Part shown: positions 8,351 to 17,071 of the stretch, in pieces
How positions within the stretch are numbered: the stretch's first letter is position 1
Layout of the letters: the number at the start of each line of letters is the position of its first letter
NCBI GenBank assembly: GCA_902762375.1
Contig: CACWNY010000001.1
Coordinates: 124,001 to 188,000 of the forward strand
Length of the DNA: 64,000 bases
Direction: 5' to 3'
Origin: an uncultured Ruminococcus sp.
Lineage (GTDB): Bacteria; Bacillota; Clostridia; Oscillospirales; Acutalibacteraceae
Notes under the pieces: model-generated
Database searches by the model: none
The model's input: only the letters and a program-made list of their open reading frames with translations
What the model was told of the DNA's origin: nothing
Translations under genes and position numbers: made by a program

Positions 8351-9829
8351 ATGGCGGAAACAAATATTTATCAGGATATCGCACAAAGAACAAACGGCGA
8401 TATTTATATTGGTGTAGTAGGTCCTGTGCGGACAGGAAAATCCACTTTTATCAAAAAATTCATGGACAGCATTGTTATTCCGAATATCAAAAATGAAAAC
8501 AGCAAAGAAAGAGCCGTAGATGAACTGCCACAGTCCGCAGGCGGAAGGACAATCATGACCACTGAACCCAAATTCATTCCCGAAAATGCTGTAGAAATCA
8601 CGCTTGACGGTAATGCCCAACTGAAAGTCCGTGCAATAGATTGTGTAGGCTATATTGTTCCGAGTGCGATTGGCTACATTGAGGACGAACAGCCACGCAT
8701 GGTAAAAACACCATGGTTTGAAGAAGAAATCCCGTTCAATATGGCAGCGGAAATCGGTACAAAAAAGGTGATTACTGACCATTCTACCATAGGACTTGTT
8801 GTTACGACAGACGGCAGTATCAGTGATATTCCCAGAGAAGAATATGCTGAAGCCGAAGAACGGGTGATTAACGAACTGAAAGCTATCAATAAACCTTTTA
8901 TTGTCCTACTCAATAGTATTTATCCACAGTCGGACGAAACAACTGCTCTGGCAAGAAGTATCGGCAATAAATATGATGTTCCTGTTGTGGCGGTCAACTG
9001 TATCGAACTTGATGAGGGACAGATTAAAAACATTCTGGCACAAATTCTCTTTGAATTTCCCATAAAAGAAATCAAAGTGGATATGCCAAGATGGATAACC
9101 AATCTGGAAAAAAATCATTGGTTAAAAAGTTCCGTTTACAGTGCTATTGCCGAACCATCAAAAAATATTCGTAAAATCCGAGAAATTCAGTCTGTAACCA
9201 ATTCCGCCAAAGAATGTGAAAATATTGAAAATGTGGTTATCACTAATATTAATCTGGGTAACGGTACAGCTAAAATTACTGTCCGTCTTAACGGAAATCT
9301 GTTTTATCAGGTTCTGGGAGAGAAAACAGGATTGCGTATCAATGATGAAGGTGATATGCTCAACTGTGTGATGGAACTGGCAAAAATGAAAAGTGAGTTT
9401 GATAAAATCCGTAAAGCCTATGATGATGTCAATGAGAAAGGTTACGGAATTGTCATGCCTACTATGGAAGAACTTTCTCTGGAAGAACCTGAAATCATCA
9501 AACAGGGTGGTAAGTACGGTATTCGTCTGAAAGCGTCCGCACCGTCTATTCATATGATGAAAACGACCATCAATACAGAAGTAACACCTATTGTCGGCTC
9601 TGAACAACAGTCAGAAGAATTGGTTTCCTATCTGCTCAAAGAATTTGAAGAAAATCCCATTCAGATTTGGGAAACGAACATTTTCGGCAAATCTCTTCAT
9701 GAACTTGTCAACGAGGGACTTCATAACAAACTCAACCGTATGCCCGAAGATGCCCGTAAAAAAATGAAAGAAACAATAGAACGCATTATCAACGAAGGTT
9801 GCAATGGATTAATCTGTATCATTTTATAG
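8351..9829 (+). CDS. spoIVA: SpoIVA, coat basement ATPase
   Basis: A 492-residue protein, the same length as B. subtilis SpoIVA. It polymerises on the forespore outer membrane using ATP and is the base layer of the coat. The N-terminal NTPase domain has the Walker A motif GPVRTGKST (24-32) and switch-like residues GGRTIMTTEP; the middle and C-terminal domains end in the conserved NEGCNGLICIIL tail. Start: ATG at 8351, with GAGGTGAAAAAG upstream; the frame opens earlier at 8333, but that part carries the binding site. A strong terminator follows at 9854. Confidence 0.97.
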   Translation: MAETNIYQDIAQRTNGDIYIGVVGPVRTGKSTFIKKFMDSIVIPNIKNENSKERAVDELPQSAGGRTIMTTEPKFIPENAVEITLDGNAQLKVRAIDCVGYIVPSAIGYIEDEQPRMVKTPWFEEEIPFNMAAEIGTKKVITDHSTIGLVVTTDGSISDIPREEYAEAEERVINELKAINKPFIVLLNSIYPQSDETTALARSIGNKYDVPVVAVNCIELDEGQIKNILAQILFEFPIKEIKVDMPRWITNLEKNHWLKSSVYSAIAEPSKNIRKIREIQSVTNSAKECENIENVVITNINLGNGTAKITVRLNGNLFYQVLGEKTGLRINDEGDMLNCVMELAKMKSEFDKIRKAYDDVNEKGYGIVMPTMEELSLEEPEIIKQGGKYGIRLKASAPSIHMMKTTINTEVTPIVGSEQQSEELVSYLLKEFEENPIQIWETNIFGKSLHELVNEGLHNKLNRMPEDARKKMKETIERIINEGCNGLICIIL

Positions 9830-9853
9830 TGGAGTGCGTTCCAGTCAAAGGGG

Positions 9854-9925
9854 AAAAATTTCTTTTCAGACCGTGAAGGTCTGAAAGGAAATTTTTTTCT
9901 TTAGGAAACAGGGGAGAAAAAATCC
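9854..9925 (+). terminator. spoIVA terminator; family 2 hairpin copy 2
   Basis: AAATTTCTTTTCAGACC pairs with GGTCTGAAAGGAAATTT around a GTGAA loop (9854-9893), and a T-run follows at once. This is a good intrinsic terminator 25 bases after the spoIVA stop. The stem and the following TTTAGGAAACAGGGGAGAAAA match the elements at 94 and 26813. Confidence 0.8.
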
Positions 9926-10029
9926 GAACGAAGTGAGCCATAAAAGTTTTTGTCGAACTTTTTTCAAAAAGTTCGTGGGGTTGAGGGGCAAAGCCCCTCA
10001 TGGGATTTTCAAGGGCAAAGCCCTTGAAC
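9923..10029. repeat. Palindromic repeat copy R3 (left half unit, inverted)
   Basis: The order is TCCGAACGAAGTGAGCC, AAAAGTTTTTGTC, the GAACTTTTTTCAAAAAGTTC stem, GTGGGGTTGAGGGGCAAAGCCCCTC, ATGGGATTTTC, and AAGGGCAAAGCCCTT. It is a half unit in the inverted orientation, between the spoIVA terminator and the kinase promoter. Confidence 0.9.
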
Positions 10030-10057
10030 TCAACAAAGTTTACAAAAAAATCCTATA

Positions 10058-10087
10058 TTGACAACAAGAAGTTGTGTGATATATAAT
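10058..10087 (+). promoter_or_regulatory. SigA-type promoter of the kinase gene
   Basis: TTGACA (10058-10063) and TATAAT (10082-10087), an 18-base spacer, both perfect consensus hexamers. The start codon is 38 bases past the -10 box. A housekeeping promoter implies vegetative expression, unlike the neighbouring sporulation genes. Confidence 0.85.
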
Positions 10088-10124
10088 TGGAGGTACAGAT
10101 ATAATTTATTTGGGGTGAATAGTA

Positions 10125-11396
10125 ATGAACAGCACAGTTCAGCAGTTTTCGCCGTTGTGGGGGAACTGGTATTTACAGGAGAGAATAGGAAAAGGTTCAT
10201 ACGGTTCTGTATACAGGGCGGTGAAAGAAGAATATGGAAACATCTATGAATCAGCCGTAAAGCATATTTCCATACCGCAGAAAGGTGTTCATGCGGAGGA
10301 TATTGTCAGAAAGGGATATGCTCAGAATCTGGACATGGTTTACCGTTGTTATGATGATTTGCGTGACAAAATGGTCAAAGAAATCAATTTCTGTTACGAA
10401 TTGAGAGGACACACCAATATCGTATCCTATGAGGACAGTTACATTGTACCAAAGACAAACGAAAAAGGGTATGACATATTTATCCGTATGGAATTGTTGC
10501 ACAGTCTGAAAGAATACAGCGTATCACACCAAATCAATGAAAGAGAAGTCATCAAATTAGGCATAGATATTTGTGAAGCATTGCAGGTATTGATGGTCAG
10601 AAATATGATGCACAGAGATATCAAGCCAGGTAATATATTTGTCAATGATGAGGGAAATTTCAAATTAGGAGATTTTGGAGAGGCTGGAATTTTGAAAAGC
10701 CATACAACGCCTACAGCGATAGCGGGAACTTATCCATATATGGCACCTGAAGTTTACCGAGAAGAAAATGCAGATATTACTGCTGACATATATTCTTTGG
10801 GAATGGTCATGTATAGAATGTTGAACAACGGAAAGGCACCGTTTGTCAATCCGAATGCTAATAAAGTTTCGTCTGAAGAAATAGAGATGTCTAATTTCCG
10901 CCGTTTCAATGGAGAGAAACTTAATCCGCCGATAGGGTGTGGCATTAAAATGTTGTCTGAAATTATTCTGCGTGCGTGTGAATTTGACAGTAAAAAACGC
11001 TGGGAAACACCGCTTGCTATGAAAAATGCTCTTGTCACTGTCAGAAACATGATAGAAGACAATGAAACCGTAAGTGTATTGAATATTGGTAAATCCGATT
11101 ACCATGCACAGTCAGTAGGATTAAAAAATGTTTCTCCGTATGTTGCTGATAGCATGAACAATCATCATAATGATTTCCGACCGAATGAGTATGTTCCGCA
11201 ACCTGCCACGCAGAAATATAATGCCAATCCTTATGCCAATCTGACCTATTCATCTGATACAAACCGTCAGGATAGTCAGCAAGACAACACACCAAAATCC
11301 AAAAATAAAAAAGCATGGGTTGGTGTAGGAATTGCGGTAGGGATAGCTTTGATTTTCACTGTTGGGCTGATTGTACTAGGATTTCTGGGAGTTTAA
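10125..11396 (+). CDS. Tail-anchored Ser/Thr protein kinase
   Basis: A 423-residue Hanks-type kinase. The glycine loop is GKGSYGSV (22-29), the ATP lysine K46, the catalytic HRDIKPGN 163-170, DFG 183-185 and APE 207-209, so it should be active. There is an unusually long stretch between the lysine and helix C (about 50-85). After the kinase domain comes a low-complexity Asn/Gln/Pro linker (about 330-395) and one membrane span at the very C-terminus (about 397-421) with no extracellular sensor such as PASTA. Start: ATG after GGGGTGAATAGTA. The TAA stop is supplied by the edge of repeat R4. No cognate phosphatase lies nearby. Confidence 0.9.
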   Translation: MNSTVQQFSPLWGNWYLQERIGKGSYGSVYRAVKEEYGNIYESAVKHISIPQKGVHAEDIVRKGYAQNLDMVYRCYDDLRDKMVKEINFCYELRGHTNIVSYEDSYIVPKTNEKGYDIFIRMELLHSLKEYSVSHQINEREVIKLGIDICEALQVLMVRNMMHRDIKPGNIFVNDEGNFKLGDFGEAGILKSHTTPTAIAGTYPYMAPEVYREENADITADIYSLGMVMYRMLNNGKAPFVNPNANKVSSEEIEMSNFRRFNGEKLNPPIGCGIKMLSEIILRACEFDSKKRWETPLAMKNALVTVRNMIEDNETVSVLNIGKSDYHAQSVGLKNVSPYVADSMNNHHNDFRPNEYVPQPATQKYNANPYANLTYSSDTNRQDSQQDNTPKSKNKKAWVGVGIAVGIALIFTVGLIVLGFLGV

Positions 11397-11500
11397 GGGC
11401 TTCGCCCTTAAAAATCCCACAAGCCGTTGAAAAGGCTTGACCGAAACTTTTAATTGTCATAGCTATAGGTTGTTTTTTATTATTATGTACTTCAGAAAAT
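11393..11500. repeat. Palindromic repeat copy R4
   Basis: TTTAAGGGCTTCGCCCTTAAAAA, ATCCCACAAGCC, a shortened stem AAGCCGTTGAAAAGGCTT in place of both the GGGGC and CCAC stems, CCGAAACTTTTAATTGTCATAGCTATAGG, then the TTGTTTTTTAT..TTCAGAAAAT tail. Its first TAA is the kinase stop codon. Confidence 0.85.
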
Positions 11501-11510
11501 AATTTCAGTT

Positions 11511-11547
11511 AAAACTCCGCTTTGATTATCATCAAAGCGGAGTTTTT
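11511..11547. terminator. Bidirectional terminator between kinase and gerAC
   Basis: AAAACTCCGCTTTGAT (11511-11526) pairs perfectly with ATCAAAGCGGAGTTTT (11531-11546), with a 4-base loop and T-runs on both strands. It serves the two convergent genes. Confidence 0.9.
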
Positions 11548-12564
11548 TCAGCGTACAGAAACATGACAATGTACAGTAAATACTGTATTCTGGAGTACAG
11601 ATTGCCAGTCGTTGATGGAATAGTAAACCTGTTTGTTGGTCTGACGAAGTTTTTTAGTCAGATAAAAGATGTCATCGCCATGTTGCAGAGATTTTTTCAG
11701 TGTATTCTGAACAAGTTTCTGTAATGTTTTTTCGACAGATTTTTCCAGAAGTTGTGGATTTTCGGCGTACTCATAGAAAGAAACTGTTGCGTTGATGGTG
11801 ACATCACAATACAAGGTATTATTTTCCCACCAGACAGAAAAACTGGTCTTTTTGTCTGAAAGAGAAAAACTTTTGTGGCTTTCGGTGATAGGGATAACTT
11901 CTGATGAAGGATTTTCGCTGACAAGCAATAGTCCCAAAGTTTCCTCATCGTTGAGGGAATAGGCGAAAGTATCGTCATGGAATACGGCAACACCTTGAGA
12001 ATTGATATCATCATTTTTTTGTGTAATTAGCGATGTACAGGCAGAAACAGAGGGATTAAGGATATCGGCATAGAAGCGGTAGAAAGGCAGGGTACGGTTT
12101 ACACCTGTAACAGTGTAGCTTTGAGCGATGCGGTTAATCTGTTCAGGGGTAATTTTTTTGTCAGTGAGAATATCTTTGGCGGAATTATTGCAGACCAATA
12201 TATCTGCGGAGGGTCGGCACTGATAGTAGCCTGAAAAGAATTGCAAAGTGTCGTTAAGACCGTGTTGACATACCGTTTTTCCGAACAAAATGAAAGACAT
12301 ATGACTGTACATAACTTCCAGACCGTTTTGTGTAGCGATATTATTGACAGCTTGCGTAATTGTTTTGCCACGACCGAATTTTGTCTGATATTTTTCTTGA
12401 CCGTCAGCGGATTCCGTATTGATATAGACAGCAGTGACAAGGTAATTATCGTCCGAGAAATCAATCCCCATTCCCAGAACAATCATTTTCTGATTCAGTT
12501 CTTTGCCTTTGCACCCTGAAAGAAGAAGTACAGTCATCATGACCAGCGACAGCAATTTTTTCAT
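11548..12564 (-). CDS. Ger(x)C family germinant receptor lipoprotein
   Basis: A 338-residue spore germination C-subunit. A lipoprotein signal peptide ends with LLLSGC (lipidation at Cys18), followed by the family-typical KELNQKMIVLGMGIDF. GerAC-type subunits sit on the outer face of the spore inner membrane with GerAA and GerAB. Start: ATG at 12564 with AAGGAGG upstream. A palindromic repeat separates it from gerAB. No GerAA homologue is in the window, so the A subunit must be elsewhere or absent. Confidence 0.88.
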   Translation of the reverse strand: MKKLLSLVMMTVLLLSGCKGKELNQKMIVLGMGIDFSDDNYLVTAVYINTESADGQEKYQTKFGRGKTITQAVNNIATQNGLEVMYSHMSFILFGKTVCQHGLNDTLQFFSGYYQCRPSADILVCNNSAKDILTDKKITPEQINRIAQSYTVTGVNRTLPFYRFYADILNPSVSACTSLITQKNDDINSQGVAVFHDDTFAYSLNDEETLGLLLVSENPSSEVIPITESHKSFSLSDKKTSFSVWWENNTLYCDVTINATVSFYEYAENPQLLEKSVEKTLQKLVQNTLKKSLQHGDDIFYLTKKLRQTNKQVYYSINDWQSVLQNTVFTVHCHVSVR

Positions 12565-12577
12565 AATTTCCTCCTTT

Positions 12578-12668
12578 TTAAGGGCTGCCGCCCTTAAAAA
12601 TCCTGCTAAGGGGCTGCCGCCCCTTAACCCCGCCCACTTTTTTGAAAAAAAGTGGACAAAAAACTTTT
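12578..12668. repeat. Palindromic repeat copy R5 inside the ger operon
   Basis: TTAAGGGCTGCCGCCCTTAA, AATCCTGC, TAAGGGGCTGCCGCCCCTTA, ACCCCGCC, CACTTTTTTGAAAAAAAGTG, GACAAAAAACTTTTA. This is a right-type unit. It fills the whole space between the gerAB stop and the ribosome binding site of gerAC. Confidence 0.9.
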
Positions 12669-13764
12669 ATGCTTTTGCACTGTTTGAAAGCGTTTGTCTG
12701 ACTTTACGGTTTATCAAGACGGTGACTATCAATGGTAGTACAACTGCGGTCAGGAGTGTAAGAGAAAGCAATAAGTACGGGTGAAAAAGATTTTTGGAAA
12801 GAGTATTATTGTGACTGAGTAATGCACTTATAATAAAGATAATCCCACCGCATAAAATAATTGAAAGTTTTGCTTTTTTTTCTCCCGAAAATTTTTCCGT
12901 ACACATAGAAAAAAGACGGAGTAACAATGAAACACGGACAAACATTCCCACAAGCCATACCCCCATAAAAATACCGTCCAGTCGTCTTGTCACACCCAAA
13001 GACGCAACAGCCGTCAGTGTATAGACGGGAAAAGTCTGTGTGTAAAGATATTCGCCGAGTACAGTAACCATGAAAACGGTTAATATACTCATCGAAGCAT
13101 ATACGGCAAATGCCCACAATACCGATAGCGTTTTGGTTTTGCCATTGGTAAGAGGGATAAGCATAACCATAGAGGGAACGCAGGCATTTTTTCCAAGTGC
13201 AGAAAGTGTCATTTTAGCAATAGTGGGTAAGTTGTCTGTAGATAGCGGTTCTAGGTTAAGAAAATTAGCTTTCGGAATAAGTGTACAGATAAGTATCAGC
13301 AAGGCAATACCTATCATTACACAAAATAAAGCCGAAGCTCTTGCCAAAGTCTGTACACCCTTACACGCTCCGTAAATTGTGGCGATAATTCCTATAGCTG
13401 ATAATATTATCACAGAAAGGTTCGGATTGAAAACATAGCTTACCATCGTATCAAAAAAGGAAACGGTGTGTAAAATTGCATAGAAAAAGTAAAAGGCATA
13501 GATAATAGCGATGACAACAGAAAATGTTTTGGAAATGGAATAGGTACTGTCGAGAATATTTCTGCCGTTTCCTGCACGGACTACCAGATGAATGGGGATA
13601 AGCATAAGTAAAGTGAGCAGAAATCCTGAAATTCCTGTAAAGACAGCATATTTTAAATTGGTGGTGTCAGTAGAATAGCGGTTATAAGTCACATTAATAA
13701 CCATTCGGCTGATATACAGCAAAGCAAAAAGCTGAGCGGTTGAAATCCGCTGAATTTTAGTCAT
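12667..13764 (-). CDS. GerAB/YndE-type germinant receptor permease subunit
   Basis: A 365-residue protein with about ten membrane spans and little else, of the amino acid-polyamine-organocation type used by GerAB subunits. The start MTKIQRISTAQLFALLYISRMVI is typical. In known receptors this subunit binds the germinant. Start: ATG at 13764 with GAGGTGATAG upstream, 13 bases after DUF4363. The TAA stop abuts the AAAAGTTTTTTGTC end of repeat R5. Confidence 0.88.
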   Translation of the reverse strand: MTKIQRISTAQLFALLYISRMVINVTYNRYSTDTTNLKYAVFTGISGFLLTLLMLIPIHLVVRAGNGRNILDSTYSISKTFSVVIAIIYAFYFFYAILHTVSFFDTMVSYVFNPNLSVIILSAIGIIATIYGACKGVQTLARASALFCVMIGIALLILICTLIPKANFLNLEPLSTDNLPTIAKMTLSALGKNACVPSMVMLIPLTNGKTKTLSVLWAFAVYASMSILTVFMVTVLGEYLYTQTFPVYTLTAVASLGVTRRLDGIFMGVWLVGMFVRVSLLLRLFSMCTEKFSGEKKAKLSIILCGGIIFIISALLSHNNTLSKNLFHPYLLLSLTLLTAVVLPLIVTVLINRKVRQTLSNSAKA

Positions 13765-13777
13765 TCTATCACCTCAA

Positions 13778-14155
13778 TTATAAAATATTATCCATATAAG
13801 GTATCATGGAATTTCTGATTACTTGCAAAGCATTCAAAGTGTTCTGACATTCTATGGGAAATTTATCTTCGTCATAGATAAGCGTATTGAGAGAAGTTTC
13901 TATTTTTTCGCTGATATTTTCGGTGTAATTGTGTATCAGGAGGGAATTTAGCACAGCATGATGATGGTTCCAGATATTTTTTGCTTGCCTAAGACTGTCT
14001 TTGGTCTGTGAAATATGATTTTGATGATAATGTGTTAATGCCATCTGGAGATGATATTCTGTTTGTTGAGAAACATCAGTGACATAATAACTTTCACCTA
14101 TAGCACTGCTAATGACGATGAATAACATAGTTATTGCAATAATCATTCGGTTCAT
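13778..14155 (-). CDS. DUF4363 family protein
   Basis: A 125-residue protein with an N-terminal membrane or signal segment (MIIAITMLFIVISSAIG) and an otherwise helical region with many His/Gln residues. DUF4363 is commonly encoded after DUF421, as here. Start: ATG at 14155, which overlaps the DUF421 stop as ATGA and has CAGGAG upstream; an in-frame ATG at 14164 is less well placed. Function unknown; the operon position suggests a role at the spore membrane. Confidence 0.75.
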   Translation of the reverse strand: MNRMIIAITMLFIVISSAIGESYYVTDVSQQTEYHLQMALTHYHQNHISQTKDSLRQAKNIWNHHHAVLNSLLIHNYTENISEKIETSLNTLIYDEDKFPIECQNTLNALQVIRNSMIPYMDNIL

Positions 14156-14832
14156 GATGAACACTCCTGTTTTTTGATAATATTGTATTTATGTGTGGGG
14201 GTAAGGGTCATAATAAAGATATCTTTTGCTTTAATTTTTTCTTTGGTCAGAATATTCTGTAATTGAGTTTGTGTAATGTGGCATAATTTCATAGAATTTT
14301 CAGCGATTACGCCATCACTGATAACCACAATTTCAAATTCAGAGTGAACATTTTTCAGTTGTAGCTGTTCAGGTGTGACCGTATCTTTGGTAGCTTTTTT
14401 CATAACACTCAATGTTCCATTAGTTTCTATGATAGCATAGCGTACATCACTCAAAGCGAAAACACCTTGTTGTCGTAACTGTTCAAATAAATCGTCTGTC
14501 GTCATGCGTAGAAGTTTCATTTTTTCACGGTCAGGTTTTCCCTCCCATATCACTACCTGAGGTTTTCCACATATCAGACTTCGGAATTTTGTATTTTTCA
14601 TCATGAAATAACTCATCAGTACTTCCAGTCCTACCAGAAGCGTTATCGGTATTACCCCACTGACCAGCGGTAAAGTCGGGTCTTGCATAGGAATGACCGC
14701 AATGTTGGAAATCAGCAAAGTAACGACCAGTTCGCTTGTCTGTAGGTCACTGATTTGCCGTTTACCCATAATTCTCATCAAAGCAAGTATCAGAATGTAG
14801 AGTATTATCGTTCGGATAACGGATATTGTCAC
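14152..14832 (-). CDS. DUF421 (YetF-like) membrane protein
   Basis: A 226-residue protein with three N-terminal spans (about 5-90) and the conserved MRIMGKRQISDLQTSELVVTLL signature, divided here by the membrane helix, followed by a soluble domain with KPQVVIWEGKPD. DUF421 proteins occur in spore-former genomes next to germination genes and in the mobile spoVA operons linked to spore heat resistance. Start: GTG at 14832 with CAGGAGC upstream. It overlaps the DUF4363 gene by 4 bases. Confidence 0.85.
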   Translation of the reverse strand: MTISVIRTIILYILILALMRIMGKRQISDLQTSELVVTLLISNIAVIPMQDPTLPLVSGVIPITLLVGLEVLMSYFMMKNTKFRSLICGKPQVVIWEGKPDREKMKLLRMTTDDLFEQLRQQGVFALSDVRYAIIETNGTLSVMKKATKDTVTPEQLQLKNVHSEFEIVVISDGVIAENSMKLCHITQTQLQNILTKEKIKAKDIFIMTLTPTHKYNIIKKQECSS

Positions 14833-14861
14833 AAAAATTCAGCTCCTGTATTCAGATTTTT

Positions 14862-15212
14862 TTAACTGCACAAATCTTCCAATAAGCGTTTCATTTTATT
14901 TTCAGAATTGGTTCTTATCCCATAAGAGAGCTGTTTTCTGTCCGCTTCTGGCAGTGAAGAAACATAGCAATCTGTAATTTTCAATGGACGAGAATTGTCT
15001 GATTCAAACACTGCTACAAATCCGTTATACTCTTTAATAATGTAAGTTTTGTATGGTACTTCACTGGTGACGCTTTCGGTAGGAGGGATTGTAGAGGGTT
15101 CATCAGGTTCTGCATTTGCGGTATGCTGACAACTCATGAAAGCGGATATTACCGCAGCCGTCATCAAAAAAATAAAGGCAATAAAGATGAATGCCGTTGT
15201 TCGTCTGCTCAT
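14862..15212 (-). CDS. BofC C-terminal-like secreted protein
   Basis: A 116-residue protein: an N-terminal membrane anchor (ATFIFIAFIFLM-type segment, about 6-27), a short Pro/Ser/Thr/Glu linker, and a C-terminal domain YIIKEYNGFVAVFE ... CYVSSLPEADRKQLSYGI, which is the pattern of BofC C-terminal-like domains common in Ruminococcus relatives. BofC in Bacillus inhibits the SpoIVB signalling protease; whether this shorter protein does so is not known. It is first in the germination operon, 29 bases before DUF421. Confidence 0.65.
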   Translation of the reverse strand: MSRRTTAFIFIAFIFLMTAAVISAFMSCQHTANAEPDEPSTIPPTESVTSEVPYKTYIIKEYNGFVAVFESDNSRPLKITDCYVSSLPEADRKQLSYGIRTNSENKMKRLLEDLCS

Positions 15213-15306
15213 TGTAAAATCTCCCTAAACTGTAAAAATCTCTTGTTTTAGTGTAACCGATTTTGTGTCATTCATTCGAAATGACAAGAAAAAGCGTTCG
15301 GGAAGT

Positions 15307-15533
15307 TTAAGGGCTTTGCCCTTAAAAATCCCACAAGGGGCTTTTGCCCCTTGACCCCACAAACTTTTTGAAAAAAGTTTGACAAAAACTTTCAAGGCTC
15401 ACTTCGTTAGGATTGTTTATCAGACTTTTAGCTGTGACAATTAAAAGTTTTTTGTCCACTTTTTTTCAAAAAAGTGGGCGGGATTGTTAAGGGCGGCAGC
15501 CCTTAACACAGGATTTTAAAGGGCGGTAGCCCT
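15307..15533. repeat. Palindromic repeat copy R6 (complete double unit)
   Basis: A complete double unit. Left half: TTAAGGGCTTTGCCCTTAA, ATCCCACA, AGGGGCTTTTGCCCCT, TGACCCCACA, AACTTTTTGAAAAAAGTT, TTTCAAGG. Centre: CTCACTTCGTTAGGATTG...AGCTGTGACAATTAAAAG. Right half: TTTTTTGTC, CACTTTTTTTCAAAAAAGTG, GGCGGGATTG, TTAAGGGCGGCAGCCCTTAA, and an extra AAAGGGCGGTAGCCCT. The halves are roughly inverted with respect to each other, so the whole is nearly a palindrome. R7 follows 17 bases later; together they fill the divergent gap 15213-15853. Confidence 0.95.
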
Positions 15534-15550
15534 ATTTTTTGGGAGGAAGT

Positions 15551-15780
15551 TTAAGGGCTTTGCCCTTAAAAATCCCATCAGGGGCGTTGCCCCTGAACCC
15601 CACGAACTTTTTGAAAAAAGTTCGACAAAAACTTTTCTGGCTCACTTCGTTCGGAATAATTATCAAACATTCAGCTATGATAATTAAAAGTTTTTTGTCC
15701 ACTTTTTTTCAAAAAAGTGGGCGGGATTGTTAAGGGCGGCAGCCCTTAACACGGGATTTTAAAGGGCAGTAGCCCTTTAA
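15551..15780. repeat. Palindromic repeat copy R7 (complete double unit)
   Basis: Same organisation and direction as R6, with GTT instead of TTT loops in the GGGGC stem, GAACTTTTTGAAAAAAGTTC in the left A/T stem, and an intact TTCGTTCGGAATAATTATC centre. It ends TTAAAGGGCAGTAGCCCTTTAA. Two complete units in tandem suggest duplication by recombination or repeated insertion. Confidence 0.95.
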
Positions 15781-15853
15781 CAACACGGGCATAATGTTTC
15801 TGGAAAAATCATATACATAAAAAAACGGCAAAGTGATTTCTGGAGGTTGTATC

Positions 15854-16972
15854 ATGAAAAAGATTGACAAAGACAGTATCATAAATCTTTTTGCCAGTGT
15901 GTTGGGGGGAATACTTTGCATTGTGGGGATAGTGTGTACAGTAGTGAGGGTCAGGCAACTTGATACAGGACTTTCTTTTGAATTGATGGCAAGTTCCTTG
16001 TCCATGCCACAGGGGGCAGTCAGTGTAGAAACGGTTGCGGAAAACAAAAAAGTTGTCAGTGCTGACGAATTGCCTACCAATCCCACAAGCATTTCCAAAA
16101 CACAGAACGCTACTTTGCAAAGCGATTATCAGGAAGAAAATATCATCACCGATGATGAAAGCAACTACAGTGGAGAAAAATATCCCGTTATTGAACAGCA
16201 TTTCGGCAAAGAAGAAAATGACTACGACAATTTTTCCGTAAAAAACACAACGGATTATGATATTGACTATGAATATTTTCTTTCCAATGATTTAGGATTT
16301 CACATAGAGAAGAATAATGAGGTTCAGGTACTGATTTTCCATACACATACCACAGAATCCTATCTGATAAACGACAATGGTTATTATTTTACGGATTATT
16401 CTTTCCGCAGTGAAGACCAGAACAGAAACATGGTAGCAGTAGGAGAAGAAATTATCAAATCACTGAAAAAGAACGGTATTTCCGCCGTACACGCAACAGA
16501 AATTCATGACCGAACTTATACAGGGTCGTATGACAGAAGTGAACAGACTATCTATAAATATCTTGAACAATATCCGAATATCAAGGTCATTCTGGACATT
16601 CACCGTGACGCAGTAGGTTACGATGACGAAAGGGGAAAATATAAAACGGCATTTACCTATAACGGAAAAAAAGCGGCACAGATTATGATTATGAGTGGTT
16701 ATGACCCCGACAACGAATATGGTTTAGGACATTGGAAAGAAAATCTGACTTTTGCCTTACAGCTTCAGCATAAAGCCGAAGAATTATATCCGGGTATGAC
16801 AAGACCGTTATATTTTGGCGACTTTGCGTACAATATGTTCATCAATAACGGGTCTTTGCTGATAGAAGTGGGGACGGAAAGCAATACATTATCCGAAGCC
16901 AAATACACGGGGTCATTACTGGGCAATGTACTTGCCGAAGTTCTGCACGGTAACGGAAAAGTGACAGTTTAG
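15854..16972 (+). CDS. spoIIP: SpoIIP, engulfment peptidoglycan hydrolase
   Basis: A 372-residue protein with one N-terminal membrane anchor (about 13-35), a variable acidic linker and a C-terminal amidase/endopeptidase domain. Catalytic motifs are present: the zinc-site IFHTHTTESYL, the DIHRDAVG segment and the EVGTESNTLSEA segment. SpoIIP cuts septal peptidoglycan with SpoIID to drive engulfment. Start: ATG at 15854 with TGGAGG upstream; the earlier GTG at 15833 precedes that site. It is monocistronic here rather than next to gpr, although gpr lies only 2 kb away on the other strand. Confidence 0.95.
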   Translation: MKKIDKDSIINLFASVLGGILCIVGIVCTVVRVRQLDTGLSFELMASSLSMPQGAVSVETVAENKKVVSADELPTNPTSISKTQNATLQSDYQEENIITDDESNYSGEKYPVIEQHFGKEENDYDNFSVKNTTDYDIDYEYFLSNDLGFHIEKNNEVQVLIFHTHTTESYLINDNGYYFTDYSFRSEDQNRNMVAVGEEIIKSLKKNGISAVHATEIHDRTYTGSYDRSEQTIYKYLEQYPNIKVILDIHRDAVGYDDERGKYKTAFTYNGKKAAQIMIMSGYDPDNEYGLGHWKENLTFALQLQHKAEELYPGMTRPLYFGDFAYNMFINNGSLLIEVGTESNTLSEAKYTGSLLGNVLAEVLHGNGKVTV

Positions 16973-17071
16973 AAAATGATAAGAAATTGTAAAATTTGTG
17001 TGAGAGTATAGACAAATCCGAAATGACGAATATAATAAAAGCAGAAAACTGAAAAAAACGGAGAGCTTTTA

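Noticed and set aside
15539..15733. Small frame in R6/R7, and similar ones at 24999, 32002, 43555, 45871, 49885 and 62231
   Set aside because: All translate the palindromic repeats and carry the same peptide; only at 37497 is the frame joined to a real gene.
16972..17071. Promoter for the secreted acidic protein
   Set aside because: Several AT-rich hexamers are present but no pair with suitable spacing was convincing.
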